From: Melioribacteraceae bacterium 4301-Me
GTDB lineage: Bacteria; Bacteroidota; Ignavibacteria; Ignavibacteriales; Melioribacteraceae
DNA: 64,000 bases
Assembly (NCBI GenBank): GCA_041538185.1
Contig: JBGORM010000002.1
Location: 496,001 to 560,000, forward strand
Direction of reading: 5' to 3'
Made by a program: the position numbers and the translations under genes. Shown here in pieces: positions 1-8,385 of the stretch. Every line of letters starts with the position of its first letter. The stretch's first letter is position 1. The notes beneath the pieces are model-generated. The model searched no databases. It worked only from the letters and a program-made list of their open reading frames with translations, and was not told the DNA's origin.

Positions 1-967
1 AAACATATTGAGGCAGTATTGGCACCTTTCCGCCTCCTCCTGGTGTATCAATAACTAAATGAGGAATAGCTAAACCACTGATGTATCCCCTTAGTTTGTC
101 CATTATTTCAAGTGCCTTATCTATAGAAGTCCTAAAATGATTGGTTCCTTTGGTTTCGTCTGCCATAAATAAATAATATGGTTTAACTCGTATTTTAAGT
201 AACTTTAAGAAAAGTTCTTTCAAGATTTCAGGGTCATCATTAACTCCCTTCATTAAAACAGATTGATTACCAATTGGTATTCCAGCATCAGCTAACATTG
301 TACATGCTTTTGTGCTTTCTGGTGTGATTTCCCATGGATGGTTGAAATGAGTGTTAACATAAATTGGGTGATATTTTTTTAGCATTTCACATAATTTTGG
401 AGTAATTCTATGAGGAAGTACACAAGGCATTTTAGTGCCAAGACGAATAATTTCAATATGCTTTATTTTTCGTAATCGAATAAGAATTTTTTCTAACATT
501 ACATCGGTTAACATTAGAGGGTCACCACCGGAAAGAATAACATCTCTGATTTCTTTATGCTGTTCAAGGTACTTAAATGCGGATTCAAGTTCTTTCATTG
601 AAATTTTATCTGAGTTACCTACTTTCCTTTTACGTGTGCAAAAACGACAATACATTCCGCATTGACTAGTAGTTAGAAATAGAGCTCTGTCTGGATATCG
701 ATGAGTTATATTTGGCACGGGGCTCATTTCATCCTCTTTTAGAGGGTCCTCGAACCCATCCATATCTTCAAGTTCCAATTTATCTGGGACGCATTGTTTC
801 CAAATAGGGTCTCCCGGATAACGAATGAGACTGAGATAATAAGGGTTGATTCGTGCTTGAAAAAATTCATCTAAATCTTCCGCTACTTTCCGGTCGATCC
901 CAAATTTTTCAACAAGCTGGTCGACACTGTGAATGCTATCGCGGATCATTTGTTGCCATAGTTCCAT
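1..967 (-). CDS. KamA-family radical SAM aminomutase (lysine 2,3-aminomutase-like), 3' end cut by window
   Basis: This gene runs off the left edge; 322 codons are visible, so the C-terminal part of a roughly 400-residue family is missing. The radical SAM cluster motif CGMYCRFC lies at residues 103-110 (Cys103, Cys107, Cys110). The PLP-binding lysine is Lys314 in GGGGK. Asp270 and Asp307 sit exactly 37 residues apart, as do Asp293 and Asp330 of the clostridial lysine 2,3-aminomutase, which bind the lysine side-chain amine; this favours a lysine-like substrate over glutamate. The family moves an alpha-amino group to the beta carbon using SAM, a 4Fe-4S cluster and PLP. The ATG has an AAAGGG ribosome site. 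It is the last visible gene of an operon with a GNAT and two ATP-grasp genes, 12 bp after the GNAT stop. EpmB-type activity is less likely, as no efp or epmA is seen nearby. Confidence 0.88.
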   Translation of the reverse strand, partial: MELWQQMIRDSIHSVDQLVEKFGIDRKVAEDLDEFFQARINPYYLSLIRYPGDPIWKQCVPDKLELEDMDGFEDPLKEDEMSPVPNITHRYPDRALFLTTSQCGMYCRFCTRKRKVGNSDKISMKELESAFKYLEQHKEIRDVILSGGDPLMLTDVMLEKILIRLRKIKHIEIIRLGTKMPCVLPHRITPKLCEMLKKYHPIYVNTHFNHPWEITPESTKACTMLADAGIPIGNQSVLMKGVNDDPEILKELFLKLLKIRVKPYYLFMADETKGTNHFRTSIDKALEIMDKLRGYISGLAIPHLVIDTPGGGGKVPILPQYV

Positions 968-979
968 TTGTTTTACCCT

Positions 980-1453
980 TTATGTTATTATGTATTTACC
1001 AAATACTATTAAATTGTCATTTTTGGTGTAAAAATCTTTTATTTCGGCAACTATAGAGTATTTATTTCGTAAATAAAAAGTTCTCGTTGATGAATAACTT
1101 TCTTTGGAAGATGTCTCTGCCAATAACCATCTTCCGTTTTTTTCTTTAACAAACTTTTCAGCGTGCGATAGTAACGCTTTACCAATTCCCCTGCTTCTTG
1201 AACTGGGTTCTACAACAATCCAGTATAAATCATATACTCCATCTGTTAATGGCCTTTTGCCGATGCAGTAATAGCCTAAAACTTTATCCGATTCTACGTA
1301 AACAAAAGTGTTGTAATAATTTTCGCTGGACTTATTTAATGTTTCGTCTATTAGTTCCACAGCTACTTTCTTTTCCTCTTCGTTAAAATTTTCTGTCCTT
1401 TTAATTATATCTAATATTTCTTCTCTGTCATTATACTGTAACTTGCGTATCAT
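980..1453 (-). CDS. GNAT-family N-acetyltransferase
   Basis: A single-domain protein of 157 residues with the GNAT acetyl-CoA loop, seen as VEPSSRSRGIGKALL near residues 82-96, an RxxGxG/A-type motif. The family transfers an acyl group from acyl-CoA to an amine. It is much shorter than the YodP/AblB beta-lysine acetyltransferase, so equivalence to that enzyme cannot be claimed. Its ATG overlaps the end of the upstream ATP-grasp gene by 23 bp, which implies translational coupling, and the KamA-family gene follows after 12 bp. Context suggests that the acceptor may be a beta-amino acid or an ATP-grasp product; that is inference. Confidence 0.85.
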   Translation of the reverse strand: MIRKLQYNDREEILDIIKRTENFNEEEKKVAVELIDETLNKSSENYYNTFVYVESDKVLGYYCIGKRPLTDGVYDLYWIVVEPSSRSRGIGKALLSHAEKFVKEKNGRWLLAETSSKESYSSTRTFYLRNKYSIVAEIKDFYTKNDNLIVFGKYIIT

Positions 1454-2489
1454 GCTTAATTCTCTTAAGTGCTAACATTATTATTGTGTAAAGCAATTTA
1501 TCATAAGAATACCCAGCTGTTGCTGCCGACCTCACAAAACCAGAATCTGGTGAGATATCTGGATTGGGGTTAACCTCTATAACATAAGGAATGCCTTTTT
1601 TATCAAGTCGAATATCGATTCTAGCATAGTCTCTGCATTCCATGGCGTTAAAAGATTCAATTGCAATTTTCTCTAGTTTGCTTTTTATCTTGTCATCTAA
1701 TTTTGCTGGGCAGATAGGCTTTGTGTGTTTAAAATAAGTACTGTTTTCAGACCATTTAGCCTCGTAAGTTACAATTCTGGGAAGGTTTTCAGGCAGTCCA
1801 TCAAAAATGATTTCTGATATTGGGAGTACTTGATTACCCAAAATAGCAACATTTAATTCTCGTCCCTCAATATATTCTTCAATAATTATATCCTGCTTAA
1901 ATAAATCAAATAAATAAATCAATCTTTGTTTTAAGGTACGATAATCACTTATCACAGAGTTTTCTGAAATGCCAATACTTGCGTCTTCGTTAAGCAATTT
2001 TACTATTACAGGGTACTTAATATTGATATCATTTTCTTTGGGAATGTTACAATAAGTTACTGTTAAAAAATTTGGAGTATTTATTCCGTAGGATTTCAGG
2101 ATTAATTTTGTTCTTGACTTGTTTAAGCAATTTCCAAGGCAAGCTAAGTTGTTTCCAGTGTAAGGTATTTCTAGTATATCAAATAAGCCGGCGTTATAGC
2201 TTTCAAAATTTGATTTGCCGTCTATAGATTCCACACAATTGAGAATTATATCTGGTGAGTAGGAAAGAATATTCTGTACATTAATCTTAACGTTACTACC
2301 TAATGCTATGGAATTAACTTCTATGAAATGCATTTTTAATGCTTGTTCGATTGTTGTAATTAATTTAGAAAACTCGCTCTCCGATAAATCTACATTGCTT
2401 TCGACGTCATTTACTTCCTTACCCAAGTAATTTTGGTAATAACGAACAGGTTCATTGTAACAAACAAGTACTCTTGTTTCGTTTATCAT
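1431..2489 (-). CDS. ATP-grasp ligase, D-Ala-D-Ala-ligase-like (copy B)
   Basis: 352 residues with the fold pattern of D-alanine-D-alanine ligases: an N-terminal alpha/beta domain with the signature IPYTGNN, an ATP-grasp core including IIEEYIEGREL, and a metal-binding end segment ARIDIRLDKKG...VIEVNPNPDI. The usual Ddl serine/glycine-rich ATP loop is replaced here by LLNEDASIGI. The Ddl motif HGxxGEDG is also absent, which suggests an amino-acid or peptide ligase with another substrate rather than cell-wall Ddl. It starts with an ATGA overlap on the stop of the paralogous upstream gene. The two copies probably act in sequence or as a heteromer (inference). Confidence 0.8.
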   Translation of the reverse strand: MINETRVLVCYNEPVRYYQNYLGKEVNDVESNVDLSESEFSKLITTIEQALKMHFIEVNSIALGSNVKINVQNILSYSPDIILNCVESIDGKSNFESYNAGLFDILEIPYTGNNLACLGNCLNKSRTKLILKSYGINTPNFLTVTYCNIPKENDINIKYPVIVKLLNEDASIGISENSVISDYRTLKQRLIYLFDLFKQDIIIEEYIEGRELNVAILGNQVLPISEIIFDGLPENLPRIVTYEAKWSENSTYFKHTKPICPAKLDDKIKSKLEKIAIESFNAMECRDYARIDIRLDKKGIPYVIEVNPNPDISPDSGFVRSAATAGYSYDKLLYTIIMLALKRIKHDTQVTV

Positions 2490-3592
2490 ATTAATTTATG
2501 CCGTTTTGCCGCTGCAATTAATACTTTATTTATCATTTCTTCATAGCTTAAGCCAGCAGCTCTAGCTGCTTTTGGAAAACAAGAATTGTCAGATGGGTCA
2601 GGTAATACTCCTGGCAAAGGATTAACCTCAATTATATTTGGTTCTCCCTTTGAATCTAGTCTAATATCAATTCTGCTCCAATCCTTACATCTTAAAATTT
2701 TGTAGGTTTTCAAGGCAATGCCTTTAATTTTTTCTTGCAGTGAACTTTCAATGTTTGCAGGGCATGTAAAAATATCGAGAGGATTTTGTCTGGTGTCATA
2801 AATCCATTTAGCTTCAAATGAATAGACAGGTAGGATGCCACTTGGTAACTGGCTGAAATTAATCTCAATAATAGGTAATACTTCAGTTTCTGAATCGTTA
2901 CCTAAAATAGCAACAGTAAATTCTCTGCCGGGTAGGTATTCTTCAATTATACAAGGTTGGTTATAAGTCTGAAGGCATTGCTGGAGTCTTTGTTGTAATT
3001 CTGTTTTATTTTGTATAAAAGAATTATTAAAGATTCCCTTTCCCGAACCTTCTCCAACAGGTTTAATAAATAGGGGGTATTCTAAATTGTGGTTTTCAAT
3101 ATCAGCTAAATTTTCTGCTGTTATAAACTTGGCTGTTGGAACACCATAGTATGAAAGAATTTCTTTAGTTCTGGCTTTGTCTAAGCAAGTCATCATTGTT
3201 AACGGGTCAGAACCAGTATAAGGTATTCGAAGCATATCTAACATAGCAGGAATTTGACCTTCTCTGCTAATCCCGTATGCACATTCTGCAAAGTTAAAAA
3301 CAATATCAGGGCGTTCTTTTTTAAATTTTTCGTATGCATCTTCGTTTGCTTCAATCATTATTACATTATGAAATAGTTCCAAAGCACTTTTTATTGAGTT
3401 AACAGTTTCAATTGTATCCCATTCTGCAAATGTATCGTTGTAAGTGGTTGAGTTTTTAGAGAGAGGCGAGACCATTGCGTACTCGAAAGAATTTTCTTCT
3501 TCCGGTTTTAAGTTGTATGTAAGAGCAACTTTCAACTTTTTATTTAGTATAAAGGAACTAATACAGAAACCTTCAAAAATTTTTTCATGCAA
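2486..3592 (-). CDS. ATP-grasp ligase, D-Ala-D-Ala-ligase-like (copy A)
   Basis: 368 residues, first gene of the KamA/GNAT operon. Visible motifs are IPYTGSDP, the ATP loop KPVGEGSGKGI, IIEEYLPGREF and the metal-binding RIDIRLDSKG...IIEVNPLPGVLP, all typical of D-Ala-D-Ala-ligase-type ATP-grasp enzymes that join two amino acids with ATP hydrolysis to ADP. The Ddl HGxxGEDG segment is replaced by an ECAYGISREGQ version, a subgroup of uncertain substrate. The start is ambiguous: the outer start is TTG at 3592, and the conserved fold begins at another TTG (3535, protein starting LKVALTYN). Neither has a clear ribosome site. Copy A keeps the glycine-rich ATP loop that copy B has lost. Confidence 0.8.
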   Translation of the reverse strand: MHEKIFEGFCISSFILNKKLKVALTYNLKPEEENSFEYAMVSPLSKNSTTYNDTFAEWDTIETVNSIKSALELFHNVIMIEANEDAYEKFKKERPDIVFNFAECAYGISREGQIPAMLDMLRIPYTGSDPLTMMTCLDKARTKEILSYYGVPTAKFITAENLADIENHNLEYPLFIKPVGEGSGKGIFNNSFIQNKTELQQRLQQCLQTYNQPCIIEEYLPGREFTVAILGNDSETEVLPIIEINFSQLPSGILPVYSFEAKWIYDTRQNPLDIFTCPANIESSLQEKIKGIALKTYKILRCKDWSRIDIRLDSKGEPNIIEVNPLPGVLPDPSDNSCFPKAARAAGLSYEEMINKVLIAAAKRHKLI

Positions 3593-3637
3593 TATAACTT
3601 TTTAAAATTTATATGCAACAACTTTGCTAAAATTTTT

Positions 3638-3655
3638 TTAGAAAATTTTTTCTAA
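3638..3655. promoter_or_regulatory. AT-only dyad upstream of the ATP-grasp/KamA operon
   Basis: Two 8-base arms, TTAGAAAA and TTTTCTAA, flank a 2-base centre between the recG stop and the first ATP-grasp gene. The 2-base loop makes it unsuitable as a terminator hairpin, and no U-tract follows, so an operator is the more natural reading. The very AT-rich composition makes chance plausible. Confidence 0.25.
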
Positions 3656-3673
3656 TCGATCTTTGTTGTGACG

Positions 3674-5851
3674 TTAAACAATGTAAGAGAGTTTAAGTAA
3701 TGATGAATAATTTTCAGCGAGAGTTTTTCTTACTACCGAATTTTTTTCTTGACGAAGTTTATCATCGCTTGCAATTAAGTTAAAAGCAGTTTGCTTTGCG
3801 TCCTCAATAATTTCTGAGTCGTTTATTATATCAGTATACTTTAATTCCGGCAACCCGCTTTGTTTTGTTCCAAAGATGTCTCCAGGTCCTCTAAGTTTCA
3901 AATCAATTTCAGAAAGCTTAAAACCGTCAGCATATTTTATCATTGCGTTTAATCGTATAATGGATTTATACTTTTCTATTTGAGCTGGTGACATGTATTC
4001 AAAGTCAAAGTTATATTGTTTCATCTTAATATCATATTCATCCTTTGTTATTAGAATGCAATATCCCTGCTCTATACTTCTGCCAACCCTTCCTCTTAGT
4101 TGATGCAGTTGTGATAATCCGAACCTGAAAGCATCGTTAATAACAATAATATTTGCTGAAGGGATATCTATTCCGACTTCAATTACAGTAGTAGAAATTA
4201 GAACATCAAACTCCTTGCGTGCAAATTTTAACATTATTTCTTCTTTTTCTTTCCAGTTCATCCTACCGTGAATAAGAGATACTTTTAAGTCACTTAAATA
4301 CGTCTGTTTTAGCTGATTGAAATATGTCTCAGCTGCCTTTAGTTCTAATTTTTCTGATTCTTCAATAAGAGGGTAAACTAGAAATGTTTGACAGCCTTCT
4401 TTTGCTTTAGCCTTTATAAAATTATAGACTTCCGGTAATTTCTTTTCACTTCTTATGTATGTTTTTACAGGTTTTCTGTTAGCTGGCATTTCTTTAATAT
4501 ATGAAATATCTAAGTCGCCATATAAAGTCATTGAAAGCGTTCTCGGAATGGGAGTTGCAGTCATAACCAATACATTAGGGGTAAAACCTTTTTCAATTAA
4601 TCTTGCACGTTGAACAACACCAAATCTATGCTGTTCGTCTATTACAACTAAACCCAACTTATGATAGACAACATTTTCCTCTATAAGTGCGTGTGTGCCT
4701 ATAATTATATCTGCATCGCCAGTTTTTATCTTATCTAAAACTGTTGCTCTTTCTTTTTTAGATTGCCCGCCAATTAATAAGACTACCTTAATATCTGAAT
4801 CGGAAATCAGTTGGCAAATTTTTTTATAATGCTGGTCAGCGAGAATTTCAGTAGGAGCCATAAGAACAGATTGATAACCGTTATATTTAACAATAATCAT
4901 AGAAATAAGCGCAACGATTGTTTTTCCACTGCCTACGTCTCCTTGTAAAAGTCGATTCATTGGTTTTTTGCTTTCAAGGTCTTTTCTTATTTCGGATAGT
5001 ACATGCAATTGATCCTTAGTAAGTTCAAAAGGCAGTCTTTTAAGAAATTTTTTAATGGGTTCCGCCTTTATTTGAAATGGAATTCCTGTTATGGTTGATT
5101 TCACAAAATTTTTTCTTATTGCAACTAAACATTCAAAGTAAAACATTTCTTCAAATTTTAGTCTTTCCCTTGCTTTTTCTAAAAGAGTAAAATTTTGTGG
5201 GAAATGAATATTTTTAATTGTTTGTTTTATATCGAGTAACTTTTTTTCTTGAATAATATATTCTGGCATGCTTTCTTCAATTTGATCAGAAAAATGTTCA
5301 ACAGCATAATGAATAATTTTCCTTAAACTAAAGTCACCTAAATTGCTTTCCTTTAGTTCTTTTGGAATTCTGTAGAAGGGAATAATTTTGCCAGTGTGAA
5401 GAAAATCATCAGTTTCATTTTTCCCAAGTCTGTCAAAATCTGGGTGAACAAACTGCAGATTTCCGTATTTTGTTATAACAGGTTTAGCAGAGATTGCATA
5501 AAATTCACCTTTGTTAAACAATCCACTGAAATATCTTATACCTTGAAACCAGATTCCCTCATAAAAACCGTTATTGTCTTTGAACTTTACTTTTAGAATT
5601 TGCTTTCTCCCATACCTAATTAGTTCTTTGTTAATTACTTCACCAATTATAGTAACTTCGCCATTATATCCATTAATTACATATTGAAGAACTTTTGAAC
5701 TTGTTAGTATATTTGCTCTATCCAAATGTTTATATGGCATATAAAAGAGAAGGTCTCTAATTGTTTTGATTCCAACCTTAGCAAAAGATTCGGCTCTTTT
5801 GGGGCCAACTGATTTTAAGTATTGAATATTTATGGAAGGTTCAAAAGGCAT
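3674..5851 (-). CDS. recG: ATP-dependent DNA helicase RecG
   Basis: 725 residues, close to the usual RecG length. An N-terminal wedge/OB region (residues about 1-240, starting with a helix-hairpin-helix-like SVGPKRAESFAKVGI) precedes a superfamily 2 helicase core with Walker A GDVGSGKT, the DEQH box (VIDEQHRFG), MTATPIPRTL, and a C-terminal helicase domain with TTVIEVGIDIP and QLRGRVGRS. RecG remodels stalled forks and branches Holliday junctions. The ATG is the first in frame. The 98 bp before it separate it from gpsA, so its transcription may be independent. Confidence 0.97.
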   Translation of the reverse strand: MPFEPSINIQYLKSVGPKRAESFAKVGIKTIRDLLFYMPYKHLDRANILTSSKVLQYVINGYNGEVTIIGEVINKELIRYGRKQILKVKFKDNNGFYEGIWFQGIRYFSGLFNKGEFYAISAKPVITKYGNLQFVHPDFDRLGKNETDDFLHTGKIIPFYRIPKELKESNLGDFSLRKIIHYAVEHFSDQIEESMPEYIIQEKKLLDIKQTIKNIHFPQNFTLLEKARERLKFEEMFYFECLVAIRKNFVKSTITGIPFQIKAEPIKKFLKRLPFELTKDQLHVLSEIRKDLESKKPMNRLLQGDVGSGKTIVALISMIIVKYNGYQSVLMAPTEILADQHYKKICQLISDSDIKVVLLIGGQSKKERATVLDKIKTGDADIIIGTHALIEENVVYHKLGLVVIDEQHRFGVVQRARLIEKGFTPNVLVMTATPIPRTLSMTLYGDLDISYIKEMPANRKPVKTYIRSEKKLPEVYNFIKAKAKEGCQTFLVYPLIEESEKLELKAAETYFNQLKQTYLSDLKVSLIHGRMNWKEKEEIMLKFARKEFDVLISTTVIEVGIDIPSANIIVINDAFRFGLSQLHQLRGRVGRSIEQGYCILITKDEYDIKMKQYNFDFEYMSPAQIEKYKSIIRLNAMIKYADGFKLSEIDLKLRGPGDIFGTKQSGLPELKYTDIINDSEIIEDAKQTAFNLIASDDKLRQEKNSVVRKTLAENYSSLLKLSYIV

Positions 5852-5949
5852 TTAATATACTTATTAAAAAACTGACTTAAATATAAAAGTCTTACTCAAT
5901 ATTATAAACCTCAATTTAGCGAAGTTTACATTTTAATAAAAAATATTGA

Positions 5950-6948
5950 TTAGTCTTCAGACTTCATGTCGCGGGTCATTAATTCGTAGGTAACTTTGAT
6001 TGGGTCGCGCTCTTCAAAAAGTATTTGATAGACGGCAGAACAAATTGGAGTTTCCACTTCGTGTTCTTTTGATAATTGATGGACAGCTTTAGAGGTTTCA
6101 ACACCTTCGGCTACCATGTTCATTGATTTTAGTATATCCTTTAGTTTTTTCCCTTTTCCAATCTGTTCACCAACATATCGATTTCTGCTGTGTCTGCTCA
6201 TGCATGTAACTATTAAATCACCCATTCCGGAAAGACCGGAGAAAGTTTCAGGTCGTGCACCCAAATAAATTCCGAGACGTGAGATTTCTGCAATACCGCG
6301 TGTCATAATTGCAGCTTTAGTATTATCGCCAAACTTAGCTCCATCAACTATACCAGCGCCTATAGCAATTACATTTTTAAGTGCTCCGCCATATTCAACG
6401 CCAAGTATATCAGTAGAAGAGTAAACACGAAAATAAGAGGTCATAAAGGTAGCTTGAATTTGCTTTGCTGTTGAGATATCAGTAGAAGCAGCTACAACAG
6501 CGGTAGGAATTTTTCTACTTACTTCTTCAGCGTGGCTAGGACCAGAAAGTACACCAATAGCTGGACTTTGGATGTCTTTTATTTCGTCTTTTATTACTTG
6601 GGAAATTGTCATTAAGGATTTTTTTTCAATACCTTTTGCAACACTTACAAAAGTAGTGTTTTTGTAGTCGAATTTTTTAATTTCCTTCAGCACATTTCTA
6701 ACAAATTGTGAAGGTATTGCAATAACTAACATGTGTTTGTTAAATGATGCGGTTTCAAGGTCGTGTGTTATACTAATTTCTTTTGGTATTTTAATTCCAG
6801 GCAGGTAAATTTTATTTTCTCGGTGGCGGTTAAGAATTTTAGCATAACTCTTTTTGTATTCCCATAAAGTAACTTCATGACCATTTAAGTGCAGTAAAAT
6901 AGCAAGAGTAGTGCCCCATCCACCAGCACCAAGTACAGAAATTCTCAT
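5950..6948 (-). CDS. gpsA: Glycerol-3-phosphate dehydrogenase [NAD(P)+]
   Basis: 332 residues. The N-terminal Rossmann loop GAGGWGTTLA begins at residue 7; GPSHAEEV and the catalytic-lysine segment EYGGALKNVIAIGAG follow, then the C-terminal helical domain with SGMGDLIVTC. It reduces dihydroxyacetone phosphate to sn-glycerol-3-phosphate for phospholipid synthesis. It lies 20 bp after plsY, which uses the product, so the two genes form a functional pair. Nothing unusual is seen. Confidence 0.97.
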   Translation of the reverse strand: MRISVLGAGGWGTTLAILLHLNGHEVTLWEYKKSYAKILNRHRENKIYLPGIKIPKEISITHDLETASFNKHMLVIAIPSQFVRNVLKEIKKFDYKNTTFVSVAKGIEKKSLMTISQVIKDEIKDIQSPAIGVLSGPSHAEEVSRKIPTAVVAASTDISTAKQIQATFMTSYFRVYSSTDILGVEYGGALKNVIAIGAGIVDGAKFGDNTKAAIMTRGIAEISRLGIYLGARPETFSGLSGMGDLIVTCMSRHSRNRYVGEQIGKGKKLKDILKSMNMVAEGVETSKAVHQLSKEHEVETPICSAVYQILFEERDPIKVTYELMTRDMKSED

Positions 6949-6968
6949 GCTTAGATTCCTTGCCTAAG

Positions 6969-7634
6969 TCATCTATCCTTTTTGAACAATTTAATCTTAT
7001 TCTCGTTGCCTTGTACTAATCTTCCGATATTTTTTCTGTGAGTAAAAATTACGAGGAGAACCAATGCAATCACAAAAGGAAGAATGGTATTGTAATTTTG
7101 GATGTGTGCGTCGAAAACATTTTCCCTCAAGACTAAAAATAATGGTACTGAAACTGCAGCAGCAAGTGAGCCAAGCGAAATATAACGAGAAAATGAAACC
7201 ACAATTACAAAAACTACAAGTGCAAGTAACATATCTACAGTGATAAGTGTAATTAAAAATCCCAATGCAGTAGCTATACCCTTTCCACCCTTGAATCCAG
7301 CAAAGACAGTCCAAATGTGCCCTATAACTGCTGAAGTACCACATATAATTTGGATGAGAGTAAAATCATCGAATGGAGTTATATTAGCGAAAGGGAAGTT
7401 ATCGAAATAAAGTCGAGCTATAAATATAACAACTACTGCTCCTTTTAACGCGTCTAGAATTATTGTTAACAAACCATATTTCCATCCTAGTACGCGAAAA
7501 ACATTTGTACCACCAGCATTGCCGCTACCATAATCTCTAATATCTATTCCTCGTACAAGTTTACTTATTATTATGCTAGTAGGAATTGAGCCAATTAAGT
7601 ACGAAGCAATTATTACAACAATTAAATTTAACAT
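6969..7634 (-). CDS. plsY: Glycerol-3-phosphate acyltransferase PlsY
   Basis: 221 residues with about five membrane helices. It carries the three PlsY signatures: SGNAGGTNVFRVLG (near residue 37), GHIWTVFAGFKGGKGIATALG (mid-protein) and a C-terminal FTHRKNIGRL stretch. The enzyme acylates the 1-position of glycerol-3-phosphate with acyl-phosphate at the inner membrane. Immediately upstream of gpsA in one transcription unit. A matching PlsX is not in this window. Confidence 0.96.
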   Translation of the reverse strand: MLNLIVVIIASYLIGSIPTSIIISKLVRGIDIRDYGSGNAGGTNVFRVLGWKYGLLTIILDALKGAVVVIFIARLYFDNFPFANITPFDDFTLIQIICGTSAVIGHIWTVFAGFKGGKGIATALGFLITLITVDMLLALVVFVIVVSFSRYISLGSLAAAVSVPLFLVLRENVFDAHIQNYNTILPFVIALVLLVIFTHRKNIGRLVQGNENKIKLFKKDR

Positions 7635-7708
7635 GAAACAGACCTCAAATATTTATTAACTAAATTATGCAAAAAGATTTTGATAAACAATGCAAAGGTC
7701 TTTGAGCT

Positions 7709-8383
7709 TTACTTTAGTATTTTTCTTAGCAAATCTACATCAGTATTATCAGTAACTTTAAAATTTAATGACGCGCCTTCAACAATTTTGATATTAAATC
7801 CAGCTCGTTTAACTATAACAGATTCATCTGTACCTAAGAATTTTTCTTTCTTTATATTATCGAAAGATTTTTTAAGATATTTATAGCGAAATATTTGAGG
7901 CGTTTGCACATAGTAAATATTTTTTCTATCCACATAGTCTATAATATTTCTTTTGCCTTTAATTAAAGTGTCTTTTGCTTTAATAGCAACCACAACGTTA
8001 CCATATTTTTTTGCAGATTTAATTGCCCTGTTAAGAACTTCGTTTGGCAGTAATGGTCTTACAGCGTCGTGAATAACAATTAAATCATTTTCTTCAGCAT
8101 CTAAAGAATTCAATGCGTTAAGTACAGAATATTGACGATGAGAGCCACCCTCAACAATTTTAATTACTTTGTCAAATTTATATTTGTTCTTTATTTTATT
8201 TATTAATCCGAAGTATTCTTTTTTTGCTGCAACTATAATTCCATCTATCATAGAATTCTTTTGGAATAATTCAATAGTATAGGCAATTATTTCCTTGCCA
8301 TTTAATTTTATATATTGTTTTGGGATGGAAGATTTAACCCTTCTCCCAGAACCAGCCGAAGGGATTATAACAAATATTTTCAT
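7709..8383 (-). CDS. ispD: 2-C-methyl-D-erythritol 4-phosphate cytidylyltransferase
   Basis: 224 residues. The nucleotidyltransferase P-loop-like segment IPSAGSGRRVKSSIPKQY at residues 6-23 and the VIHDAVRPLLP motif identify IspD of the non-mevalonate (MEP) isoprenoid pathway, which couples CTP to methylerythritol phosphate. It starts only 2 bp after the stop of queA and is therefore cotranscribed with it. The 74 bp before plsY hold nothing recognisable. Confidence 0.95.
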   Translation of the reverse strand: MKIFVIIPSAGSGRRVKSSIPKQYIKLNGKEIIAYTIELFQKNSMIDGIIVAAKKEYFGLINKIKNKYKFDKVIKIVEGGSHRQYSVLNALNSLDAEENDLIVIHDAVRPLLPNEVLNRAIKSAKKYGNVVVAIKAKDTLIKGKRNIIDYVDRKNIYYVQTPQIFRYKYLKKSFDNIKKEKFLGTDESVIVKRAGFNIKIVEGASLNFKVTDNTDVDLLRKILK

Positions 8384-8385
8384 AA

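Noticed and set aside
1431..3592. Either ATP-grasp gene as true cell-wall ddl
   Set aside because: Both lack the HGxxGEDG motif, are duplicated, and lie outside any murein gene cluster.
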